Below, piece by piece: positions 1 to 6,958 of a stretch of DNA of 21,122 nucleotides. Both the position numbers and the translations under genes were made by a program. Numbering within the stretch: position 1 is the first letter of the stretch; each line of letters starts with the position of its first letter. The notes below the pieces were generated by a model that had not been told where the DNA came from, searched no databases, and saw only the letters and a list, made by a program, of their open reading frames with translations. Origin of the DNA: Verrucomicrobiota bacterium (GTDB lineage Bacteria > Verrucomicrobiota > Verrucomicrobiia > Limisphaerales > UBA8199); assembly GCA_026397855.1 (NCBI GenBank), contig JAPLUA010000654.1, positions 1 through 21,122 of the forward strand, written 5' to 3'.

Positions 1-1020
1 CCGGTGAAATTCCACAATGCCGGGGTGGCGGCGCCTCTCCAATCGGCCACATAATTGGAGTAGGCAAGGCTGGTTCCGCTCCACCGCCAGCCCACCGATC
101 GCCCGGTGCTGGAAATACCGTTCACCTGAAGAGTGTCAGGTTTCCCAGCCGATTTCGGTCCCCAGGCGACCGCCGCCGGCCAGGAGTTGGAGAACCGGCC
201 GACATTCAATTGCCAGTTGTCACCCGACGCGGGGCCTTCGTCCGTCCACACGGTGTAGAAAACATTCGATGCCGTCCCCGCCAGCCCATTGGCCACCGGA
301 ACCGTTGTGATTTTGACCAGCGCAGCCGAGAGCCGGGGACCCCACGTTTTCCCGCCGTTGGTCGTCATCCAGACTGTATTCGAACCGCCCGCAATGCCGG
401 ACACGATGATTTCCTGCTGCGCGCTCGAATTGGTCCGATAGCCCACTCCCGTCACCAGGGCGGATTGCGCGCCGTCCGAGCCAACCATGTTGAACACGTT
501 GGTCGTGTTCACGCCGTGGAGGAACCCGCGCGTGCCGGAAACGCCCACCACCCACCGGCCATCGGGCGTAAGGGCGCGGGCCTCGTTCGTCGTATCGCCC
601 GACAGCACGGGCACGTTGGTCAGCGCGACCGACCCGATTTGTGCCCCGCCGCCGCCCACGGCGATTAAGCCGTCCGTGGACCCCACCGGGCCAAGCACGA
701 CGCCGGGATAGACTGCCTGGACGCTCACGTAGTAGGCCGATCCAATCCTAAGCGTCAGCGCGAGTGTCACGCTCTTGTTCGTGGTGAATGTCCATGGCAC
801 CACATCCGTTGCGCCGGCCGATAGCCCCACGGAATACTGAAACCCGGTCTGGTTCGTGTCAGCCGTGTCCCAGCTCGCGTGCAAGGACGAGAGGTTCGTC
901 GTGTAAACGCCGTCATCCGTCACCGCCAGGGCGGGTCGGGGAAACTTCACCAGCGCGAAGTCATCGTAGGTTGAATCGGCTTTCAACGTCTGCGACGACA
1001 CGTAGCCGCCGGCATAGCGC
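1..1020 (-). CDS. C-terminal continuation of the secreted hydrolase in a shifted frame, cut by the window edge
   Basis: On the minus strand a second frame takes over at about 1020 and is open, without a stop, to position 1. It begins RYAGGYVSSQTLKADSTYDD, which completes the LamG-like domain of the upstream part. An FN3-like segment follows (LHASWDTADTNQTGFQYSVG to SAYYVSVQAVYPG). Then come stretches like HAF or BNR repeats: ARALTPDGRWVVGVSGTRGF and VWMTTNGGKTWGPRL. These domains are typical of extracellular, modular proteins, so I read this as the same gene as 961-2307, broken by a one-base shift. The true 3' end lies outside the window. The shift could be a sequencing error or a real mutation. 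Confidence 0.65.
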
Positions 1021-2307
1021 GCCCGGCACGCTGGCCACAACCCCATCCACTTTGTTGTACAAGCCCGCCTCGCCGTTCGCACCCACGAAGAACAGGTAGC
1101 CGCTGTCAGTGTGAGTGTGCAAACGGCTGGCCGACCGCAGCAGGACTCCGGCCCAGTTTCCGTTCGTCGGGGCCGAGTTGATCTTGAGCCTGAAGCTGAG
1201 GCCGACATCCTGATAGGTGTAAAGCGGGCAGCAGGTCGTGCCCGGCCAGGGATAGATGCCCGTGTGCCGCAGCTCGCTGTTCGTATTGCTCCACCAGCCC
1301 CCCTTGTTGAACCACGGAGTTCCGAAGGCCCCGGAGAAGTCGAACAGGACGGTCTCAGGCATCGGATAGGGAACGAACGGGACGACCGCTGGAACCGAGT
1401 TAGGATAGCCATTCGCCAGCGCCGAATAGGCCACGCCGACCGATGTGACCTGCCCCGACGGATCCGTCAGGACGCACGAGCCTTGACAGCCGAAATAGCC
1501 GCCACAGTTGTCCGAAACGAACCAGAACCACTTCTCAATTCCCGCCTGCTCCAGCCTGGGCAGGTAGATCTGCATAAAGTAGATCACGTTCTCCGGGCTC
1601 ATTGCCCCAATCCACTCGCCTACCGGTAATTCCGTTATCCACACCGGACAAGACGCGTAGGCGCCGCCCTGGACCGTGTGGCACCACTGCACGAACGGGC
1701 TCACGAACTCGTTGATGATCTTGTCGGGGGCCTCGATCTGGGCAGGGCCGCAGTAGCTGTGCACGTTCCAGACATCCACCGGCATGTTTGCGCCAAACTG
1801 GGTCTGATAGCTGGTCAGGACTTGCTGATACCAGTTCGTAGCGGAGATCAGCCCGCCGGCGGTGGAACCTCCGCTCTGCCCACAGATGGCAAGCCGGGCC
1901 GTCGGGTCTAGCGGCTTGATGAACGTGTAATAGCGGTGGAACATCCGGGCGTACTGGTCGATGGTCAGGTTGTCTTGATCTGCGAGGTCCGGTTCGTTGG
2001 CGATGATCCACGTCTTCCCCGGGTAATTTGTCACCCAGGAGCCGAACTGCGTGGGGTTGTTGATCGTATCGGTGATCTTGTTGTAGTCATAGTAATTGCC
2101 CCAAACCCGGACCATGTTGATAGGGTTAGCCGGCTGAAGTACATTCCAGTCATACTCCGAGCAGCCCGAGGGCATGCTCAGCCTGGTGAGAACTCCCACG
2201 CCCGCGATACCGTAGGGATTTGCGGTCGCACCCGCCCCGCCCGCGCCCAGGATCGCCGCTAACACAAACACAGCGATATGCCTCCACGGCGCCCAGGTCT
2301 TCATCAT
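961..2307 (-). CDS. Exported clan GH-A-like glycoside hydrolase, N-terminal part (frameshifted)
   Basis: Probable secreted TIM-barrel glycoside hydrolase. I start at the ATG at 2307 because MMKTWAPWRHIAVFVLAAIL is a clean signal peptide; the frame is open to 2391, but those extra 28 residues look unlike a leader. The motif IIANEPD (Glu about residue 105) and VWITELP (Glu about 226) fit the acid/base and nucleophile of clan GH-A enzymes, with the usual spacing of about 120 residues; the family could be GH128-like or another GH-A family. From about residue 318 a beta-sandwich, LamG-like region begins (NWAGVLLRS, SGYLFFVGANGEAGLYN). After VASVPGA the reading turns to unrelated Arg-rich sequence and stops at 961, while the matching continuation lies in the next frame. 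The substrate cannot be told from the sequence. Confidence 0.7.
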   Translation of the reverse strand: MMKTWAPWRHIAVFVLAAILGAGGAGATANPYGIAGVGVLTRLSMPSGCSEYDWNVLQPANPINMVRVWGNYYDYNKITDTINNPTQFGSWVTNYPGKTWIIANEPDLADQDNLTIDQYARMFHRYYTFIKPLDPTARLAICGQSGGSTAGGLISATNWYQQVLTSYQTQFGANMPVDVWNVHSYCGPAQIEAPDKIINEFVSPFVQWCHTVQGGAYASCPVWITELPVGEWIGAMSPENVIYFMQIYLPRLEQAGIEKWFWFVSDNCGGYFGCQGSCVLTDPSGQVTSVGVAYSALANGYPNSVPAVVPFVPYPMPETVLFDFSGAFGTPWFNKGGWWSNTNSELRHTGIYPWPGTTCCPLYTYQDVGLSFRLKINSAPTNGNWAGVLLRSASRLHTHTDSGYLFFVGANGEAGLYNKVDGVVASVPGALCRRLRVVADVESRFNLR

Positions 2308-2429
2308 AGGCCGGCCCCTGCTCCCTGCCCGCATCGAGCCATCCGCCAGATTAGCCGATACTGCCAGGAATTTTCGGTTTTTACGCTGCACGGTTCAAGG
2401 GGGGGTGTTGTTGCGTCTTATCTGAGATG

Positions 2430-2457
2430 ACTTTACGCCTCCGCAGGGGGGCGTCAA
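2430..2457 (-). promoter_or_regulatory. Candidate sigma70-type promoter for the secreted hydrolase gene
   Basis: Read on the minus strand, TTGACG (2457-2452), a 16-nt spacer and TAAAGT (2435-2430) lie in the gap between the beta-propeller gene and the hydrolase. The predicted start near 2423 would give a leader of about 115 nt to the ATG at 2307. The -35 box fits well; the -10 box has only four matches, so this is tentative. Confidence 0.3.
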
Positions 2458-2496
2458 GCCTTGCCTGCGCCCTTTTCGCCGGGTTTGGAGAGCCTG

Positions 2497-3414
2497 TTAC
2501 TGTTCGGATGCGGTTGGCGGCGTGAGCGCGCTCATGCCGTCAAGCACGACGACCTCAACAAACGAGGCATGGGGGCGACCATAACGCCACACCATTTTAC
2601 CATCGCGGTCGTACTCAACCAGGACTGTCCCATCGTGATTCGCTCCGTGACCCAGCCAGTTCGCCACCACTACATTGCCATCACGTTGGACGTGGAAGCC
2701 AGTGAAGGATCCTTCTGGCAAACCGTTACCTTGAATCTCCCGAACAACTTCACACTGCCCATTGACCTCCTTCAAAAACCGTGCGCCTGGCCCCGAAGAA
2801 ACCAAAATATTGCCATTTGTTAACTGAAGGGCCTTAAACAGGTTGCCCGGGATCCTGAGCCGTCGGGTGATATTCCAGCCCTCATCGACCTCTGCCACTT
2901 GGCCGACTGCTGCAACCAGATAGGTGCCTGATCGAGTCGGCCTGAGGTGCCGGAGCATGGTCAGGTCGGCGAACACCTTCCGTTCGGCTATCCTGTCCTC
3001 AGGATCATAAACTACCAAGGAGGAACCCTTTTGGCCGCCCAGATCGTCCCCAGTGAGAAGAGTCCTACCACTCTTTGTGCGATCAAGGCTGTAGCATTTG
3101 CCCCCGGTGCCTTTGACCAACTTAACGAGTTTACCAGAAGTCAGTTCGTATTCTCGGAAGCCGTCGTCCACGCTGAGCAGCACGCGGTTTCCACCCACCA
3201 AGCGCATGTCCATGACGTAGCCGGTGGTGACACTCCAATTCCGGCCAGGGTCTTGCTCGTCCACGTGAACCAGCGTGTGGGTGCCGTCGTCCACGGCGAG
3301 GAAGCGATGGCGCAGGGTCGGAGCGGCTGCCCGACAGAGGGTGCTGGGAAGTAGCGTTAGGATTGCGAAGGCGACGATCCATCCGAGGATCGTGTGGCGA
3401 TAGTTTGTTTGCAT
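2497..3414 (-). CDS. Secreted beta-propeller protein of unknown function
   Basis: A 305-residue protein with an N-terminal signal peptide (hydrophobic GWIVAFAILTLLP, probable cleavage after the AAA near residue 31). The rest is made of repeated beta-strand units: FLAVDDGTHTLVHVDEQDP, MDMRLVGGNRVLLSVDDGFR, ALQLTNGNILVSSG, FHVQRDGNVVVANWLG. This pattern, with G-N-[RI]-[VL]-[LV] turns, is that of NHL or WD40-like propellers such as those in arylsulfotransferase-like or PQQ-like proteins. No catalytic motif is visible. It is likely exported and may bind carbohydrate or another protein. It lies upstream of the secreted hydrolase on the same strand, but the gap of about 190 bp and a candidate promoter there suggest separate transcription. 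Confidence 0.7.
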   Translation of the reverse strand: MQTNYRHTILGWIVAFAILTLLPSTLCRAAAPTLRHRFLAVDDGTHTLVHVDEQDPGRNWSVTTGYVMDMRLVGGNRVLLSVDDGFREYELTSGKLVKLVKGTGGKCYSLDRTKSGRTLLTGDDLGGQKGSSLVVYDPEDRIAERKVFADLTMLRHLRPTRSGTYLVAAVGQVAEVDEGWNITRRLRIPGNLFKALQLTNGNILVSSGPGARFLKEVNGQCEVVREIQGNGLPEGSFTGFHVQRDGNVVVANWLGHGANHDGTVLVEYDRDGKMVWRYGRPHASFVEVVVLDGMSALTPPTASEQ

Positions 3415-3450
3415 AACGGCTTCTGGTGACCAGACTATAAGCCGGTGGAG

Positions 3451-3717
3451 TCACGGGCACATCAAAACTTGCGGTATCGGTTGGTTGCTCATCAAGCGCC
3501 TTCTGCCTTGGTCCTGAAGGATGAAACCCAACATCGACCTTGATATAGGGGCAACGCCGATGGTCTTCATGGTATGCAGAAACAGCTTGCCTCGGATGCG
3601 CACCCGGGCAAAGTATGTGCCTGATGGCTTGTAACGGACTCGATTGGCGATTGGCGTTCTCACCCAGTTTTGCTGGGTGCCGCCGACTGCGTTGTGGTTT
3701 GTTTGATCAGTTTTCAT
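3451..3717 (-). pseudogene. Truncated tyrosine recombinase (phage-type integrase) N-terminus
   Basis: The frame encodes about 88 residues from the ATG at 3717 (open to 3768). The core, WVRTPIANRVRYKPSGTYFA followed by RVRIRGKLF, strongly resembles the start of the tyrosine recombinases common in Verrucomicrobiota, which open with a W-x-RTP-x-ANL-x-RY-x-PSGTY-x-ARVRV-x-GKL pattern and go on into the arm-binding and core-binding domains. Here the similarity fades after about residue 51 (IGVAPISRSMLGFILQDQ may be the diverged next segment) and the frame ends, with no catalytic domain (no R-HxxR-Y) in the window. I infer a dead remnant. Its 5' end points to the tRNA-Ile gene 80 bp away, and tRNA genes are usual integrase targets. 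Confidence 0.55.
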
Positions 3718-3798
3718 GCAAACAGTAGCAAATGTCAGTATCAGATTGTCAAACGCGCATTCCTCCATCCTGTGTAAGTAGCTGTTGTTCAGCAGGAT

Positions 3799-3874
3799 GG
3801 GCCCATAGCTCAGCGGTTAGAGCAGGCGACTCATAATCGCTTGGTCGGGGGTTCAAATCCCTCTGGGCCCACCA
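3799..3874 (+). tRNA. ileX: tRNA-Ile with CAU anticodon (lysidine-modified type)
   Basis: A 76-nt cloverleaf with encoded CCA. The acceptor stem pairs GGGCCCA (3799-3805) with TGGGCCC (3864-3870), the discriminator is A, and CCA is at 3872-3874. The D-arm is GCTC/GAGC. The anticodon loop is CTCATAA with CAT at 3832-3834, and the T-loop is TTCAAAT. CAT could mean Met, fMet or Ile2. The D-arm, anticodon arm and variable loop match the E. coli Ile2 type closely from my memory of that sequence (AGAGCAGGCGACTCATAATC, then GCTTGGTC). I therefore call it tRNA-Ile, which would need TilS to make lysidine at C34 and read AUA. A weak stem (GTTTCGG 3884-3890 with CCGAAAC 3909-3915) follows, without a good T-run. 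Confidence 0.9.
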
Positions 3875-4001
3875 TTTGATTGCGTTTCGGTGTTTCAGGA
3901 TGAGTTTGCCGAAACCTCTTAAAGCTCCAGCCCCGCGCGGCGGAAAGCGTCCGGCAACTGGACACCCGCGGCGGCTATCCCGATAGACTTTGGACCTGAA
4001 C

Positions 4002-5087
4002 ATGAAATTGAAACACGACGTCCGGCTGGTAGCCAGGCGCTTTCAAATCCACGGCGCCTATCAAGGGGCGGCACCTTACGGCAGCGGCCACATCAACGAC
4101 ACTTACTGTGCTGTCTTTGACCAGGCTGGCACTTCCGTGCGCTACATATTCCAGCGTATCAACCATAACATCTTCAAGAACCCGGTGGGCCTCATGGACA
4201 ACATCCGGCGTGTCATTGCGCATCTGGCCGGCAAGGGAGAGGGGGAGCCGGATTTCAGCCGGCGTGTGCTGACGCTCGTGCCCACGCGATCCGGCGACTT
4301 TTACCATTGTGACGAGCAGGGGAACTATTGGCGGACCTACCTTTTCATTGAGAAGGCGCGGACGTATGACGCGGTCAAGTCCCGGCGGCAGGCGTCCCAG
4401 GCCGCCAGGGCTTTCGGGCAATTCCAGAAGATGCTGTCGGACCTGCCCACACCGCGCTTGCGCGACACGATTCCGGATTTTCATCACACGCCAAAACGCT
4501 TCGCGACGCTGGAAAAGTCTATTGCCGACGACGCCGTCAACCGGGCGAAGTTGGCGAAGCGGGAAATTGAATTTGCCCTGCGCCACAAGGAGATGTGCGG
4601 CGTGTTGCTCGACGCGAAGCTGCCTGAGCGGGTCACCCACAACGACACCAAGTTCAACAACGTGATGCTTGACGACGCCACCGGCGAGGGCATTTGCGTG
4701 ATTGACCTGGACACGGTGATGCCCGGGTTGGCGCTTTATGATTTCGGCGACATGGTGCGCACCACGACCAGCCCCGCAAAGGAGGACGAGAGGGATTTGT
4801 CCAAGGTGCGGATGCAGTTTCCGATGTTCGAGGCGATAGCGCGCGGCTACTTGAGTTCAGCAGGCGAGTTCCTGACGCCGGCAGAGAAGCAGCTCTTGCC
4901 GTTCGCCGGAAAGCTGATCACTTTCGAGATCGGGATCCGGTTTCTGGCGGACTATCTGTCGGGCGACACCTATTTCAAAGTGCACCGGGATGGCCACAAC
5001 CTGGACCGATGCCGGACGCAGTTCAAGTTGGTCGAGTCCATCGAGCGGCAGGAGGCTGCCATGAACAAACTCGTGGAGGGCATTTGA
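4002..5087 (+). CDS. NahK-like sugar 1-kinase (APH/choline kinase fold)
   Basis: A 361-residue aminoglycoside-phosphotransferase-fold kinase. The closest family I recognise is N-acetylhexosamine 1-kinase (NahK), which makes GlcNAc-1-P or GalNAc-1-P from ATP and the free sugar, and is about 360 residues long. Visible motifs are the nucleotide loop YGSGHINDTY (residues 26-35), the catalytic loop THNDTKFNNV with its Asp (about 212-221), and the metal-binding IDLDTVMPG followed by DFGDM (234-251). I take the ATG at 4002; a TTG four codons earlier (3990) is also in frame. No strong Shine-Dalgarno is seen. No lacto-N-biose phosphorylase or uridylyltransferase partner is next to it, so the sugar is uncertain. 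It stands alone between the tRNA and rpmI. Confidence 0.75.
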   Translation: MKLKHDVRLVARRFQIHGAYQGAAPYGSGHINDTYCAVFDQAGTSVRYIFQRINHNIFKNPVGLMDNIRRVIAHLAGKGEGEPDFSRRVLTLVPTRSGDFYHCDEQGNYWRTYLFIEKARTYDAVKSRRQASQAARAFGQFQKMLSDLPTPRLRDTIPDFHHTPKRFATLEKSIADDAVNRAKLAKREIEFALRHKEMCGVLLDAKLPERVTHNDTKFNNVMLDDATGEGICVIDLDTVMPGLALYDFGDMVRTTTSPAKEDERDLSKVRMQFPMFEAIARGYLSSAGEFLTPAEKQLLPFAGKLITFEIGIRFLADYLSGDTYFKVHRDGHNLDRCRTQFKLVESIERQEAAMNKLVEGI

Positions 5088-5139
5088 AGTGAAAACCTAT
5101 CACGTGAGTTACGCGGAGCGAAATACCCCAAAATAGCTC

Positions 5140-5168
5140 TTGATTCCCCGCGCAGCGGCCGGTATATT
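5140..5168 (+). promoter_or_regulatory. Sigma70-type promoter before rpmI
   Basis: TTGATT (5140-5145), a 17-nt spacer and TATATT (5163-5168). The start would be near 5175, giving a leader of about 27 nt to the rpmI ATG at 5202. This is the best-matching promoter in the window. It could drive rpmI-rplT and, by read-through, pheST. Confidence 0.7.
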
Positions 5169-5201
5169 GCGCGCTCTTTTTAGAAGAAACTGAATTAATT
5201 T

Positions 5202-5411
5202 ATGCGACGTCCAAAAGGCATCAAGACCAAGAAGTCCGCGGCCAAGCGGTTCAAGATTACGGCCTCGGGAAAAGTGCTGCGCTCCAGCGCCGGGCGCCGG
5301 CACCTCTGCCAGACCAAGAGGCCGAAACGCCGCCGCAGCCTGCGCGGCGCCAGCGTGGTCCACCCGACCGATCAATATCGTATCACGCAGAGCCTTCCCT
5401 TTAGCCATTAA
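5202..5411 (+). CDS. rpmI: 50S ribosomal protein L35
   Basis: A 69-residue, strongly basic protein of the large ribosomal subunit. The pattern KGIKTKKSAAKRFKITASGK (residues 6-25), followed by VLRSSAGRRHL and KRPKRRRSLRG, is diagnostic of L35; the length is close to the family's usual 64-68. In most bacteria infC lies directly upstream; here the upstream gene is an unrelated sugar kinase, and a promoter sits just before rpmI. rplT follows after 32 nt, so the pair is likely co-transcribed. Confidence 0.95.
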   Translation: MRRPKGIKTKKSAAKRFKITASGKVLRSSAGRRHLCQTKRPKRRRSLRGASVVHPTDQYRITQSLPFSH

Positions 5412-5443
5412 GCCGATCTCAGCTTTCAACTATCGAATAGACT

Positions 5444-5815
5444 ATGAGAGTTACAAACGCCCCAGCTTCCCGCAAACGCCGCACAAGAATGATCCGGGCC
5501 GCCAAAGGCTTCCGGATGCGCCGCTCCAAGCTCTACCGCTACGCCTCCGACGCGGTGGATCACGGCCGCCAATACGCTTACCGCGACCGCCGGGTCAAGA
5601 AGCGCACTTTTCGCGCCCTATGGCAGGTGCGCATCAATGCCGCCGCCCGGGCCGCCGGAACCACCTACAGCCGCTTTATGGAGGGCCTCAAGGCCGCCAA
5701 AGTGGCGCTGGACCGTAAGATCCTGGCGGATCTCGCGGCGACCGATATCTCGGCATTCACCGAATTGGTCAAGATCGCCCAGGATGCCTTGAAGACCAAG
5801 GCCGCCAAGGCTTGA
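5444..5815 (+). CDS. rplT: 50S ribosomal protein L20
   Basis: A 123-residue protein with the L20 hallmarks: basic N-terminal arm (RKRRTRMIRAAKGFRMRRSK), YAYRDRRVKKRTFRALWQVR (about residues 44-63), INAAARAAGTTYSRFMEGLK (64-83), and C-terminal KVALDRKILADLA. It binds 23S rRNA early in 50S assembly; in E. coli it also represses its own operon, but no such leader structure was recognised here. It is preceded by rpmI. An intrinsic terminator lies 38 nt after its stop. Confidence 0.96.
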   Translation: MRVTNAPASRKRRTRMIRAAKGFRMRRSKLYRYASDAVDHGRQYAYRDRRVKKRTFRALWQVRINAAARAAGTTYSRFMEGLKAAKVALDRKILADLAATDISAFTELVKIAQDALKTKAAKA

Positions 5816-5853
5816 CATTTCCGATAGCTGCTTTCCAATCGTCAGTCGGTGAC

Positions 5854-5884
5854 CGGGCGACCCGAAACGGCTCGCCCGTTTTTT
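5854..5884 (+). terminator. Intrinsic terminator or attenuator between rplT and pheS
   Basis: CGGGCGA (5854-5860) pairs with TCGCCCG (5872-5878); inside, CCG/CGG can pair around an AAA loop. Six T follow (5879-5884). This is a strong rho-independent terminator shape. Only 27 nt separate the last T from the pheS ATG, leaving no room for a promoter between them. A competing stem, AAACGG with CCGTTT, could form across the second half and the T-run. Confidence 0.75.
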
Positions 5885-5911
5885 GTGCCCTGCTGCTAAG
5901 CCAAACCTGAT

Positions 5912-6952
5912 ATGAGTTTCCTGGACCAAGTCGAACCGCTGAAACAGTCGGCGCTTGCGGAGTTGCGGGCCGCGCCGGACCTCGCAGCGCTGGAGCAGGC
6001 GCGGGTCAATTACCTGGGCTCCAACGGCAGGTTTACCGCGCTGATGAAACAGCTCGGGACATTGTCCAAGGAGGAGAAGCCCGCTGCAGGCAAGGCGGTG
6101 AACGGTGCCAAGGTCGAGCTGGAGGCCTCGCTCGTCGCACGCCGCGGCGAGCTGGAACTTAAGGCCGCGATGCCCACCGAGCCGACCGACTTTACGCTTC
6201 CGGGACGGCGGCGCGTGCTGGGCAAGCTCCACCCGCTTACCCAGGTGACCGAGGACATCGTCCGGAGCTTCCGCAAGATCGGGTTCGTGGTGGCCGATGG
6301 GCCGGAGGTGGAAGGGGAGTATCATTGCTTCGATGCGCTGAATACGCCGGCGGATCACCCGGCGCGGGATGCGCAGGACACGTTCTACCTGGCAAAAGCA
6401 GAGGGAGGAATGCAGAATGCGGAATCCGGTCCCCAGCCCTCGACGCTGCTGCGCACGCATACCTCTTCGGTGCAGATCCGGGTGATGGAGAAACAGCCGC
6501 CGCCGGTGCGTATTATCGTGCCCGGGCGCGTCTATCGCCGCGACAACGCCGATGCTACGCACAACCCGACATTCCACCAGGTGGAGGGGCTCTACGTGGA
6601 TCGGAATGTCACCGTGGGCGACCTCAAGGGAACGGTGGAGTTCGTGTTCAAGGAACTGATGGGGCCGGAGACGCGGATTCGCTTCCGGCCTCACTACTTC
6701 AGCTACACCGAGCCGAGCTTCGAGATTGATTTCAGCAGCGCGCTGACGCGGAAGATGGGGAAGGAATGGCTGGAAATCGCAGGCTGCGGCATGGTGCACC
6801 CCCAGGTCTTCGAGAACGTCGGGTACGACCCGGAAGTCTGGACCGGTTGGGCCTTCGGCTTTGGCATCGAACGCATTGCCATGATCCGGTACGGCATAAC
6901 TGACATACGCTTGTTCTACGAGAACGACGTGCGGTTCCTCAGGCAGTTTTGA
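5912..6952 (+). CDS. pheS: Phenylalanine-tRNA ligase alpha subunit
   Basis: The catalytic subunit of the alpha2-beta2 enzyme that charges tRNA-Phe, a class II synthetase. An N-terminal coiled-coil region (about residues 1-90) is followed by the core: HPARDAQDTFYL (149-160), LLRTHTSSVQIR (179-190), motif 2 VPGRVYRRDNADATHNPTFH (203-222), GCGMVHPQVF (291-300) and motif 3 FGFGIERIAMIRYG (315-328). At 346 residues it has normal length. Between DTFYL and LLRTHTS is an 18-residue loop, AKAEGGMQNAESGPQPST, longer than in E. coli. Its DNA resembles the simple repeats seen between genes in this group. pheT follows after 6 nt. Confidence 0.97.
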   Translation: MSFLDQVEPLKQSALAELRAAPDLAALEQARVNYLGSNGRFTALMKQLGTLSKEEKPAAGKAVNGAKVELEASLVARRGELELKAAMPTEPTDFTLPGRRRVLGKLHPLTQVTEDIVRSFRKIGFVVADGPEVEGEYHCFDALNTPADHPARDAQDTFYLAKAEGGMQNAESGPQPSTLLRTHTSSVQIRVMEKQPPPVRIIVPGRVYRRDNADATHNPTFHQVEGLYVDRNVTVGDLKGTVEFVFKELMGPETRIRFRPHYFSYTEPSFEIDFSSALTRKMGKEWLEIAGCGMVHPQVFENVGYDPEVWTGWAFGFGIERIAMIRYGITDIRLFYENDVRFLRQF

Positions 6953-6958
6953 CGCCCC

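Noticed and set aside
3749..4003. Minus-strand open frame containing WWAQRDLNPRPSDYESPALT
   Set aside because: This is the well-known spurious translation across the reverse strand of a tRNA gene; it overlaps tRNA-Ile entirely.
5813..5853. Phe-rich leader peptide for pheST attenuation
   Set aside because: A frame from TTG has only two Phe codons, no ATG and no Shine-Dalgarno; not enough to call a leader peptide.
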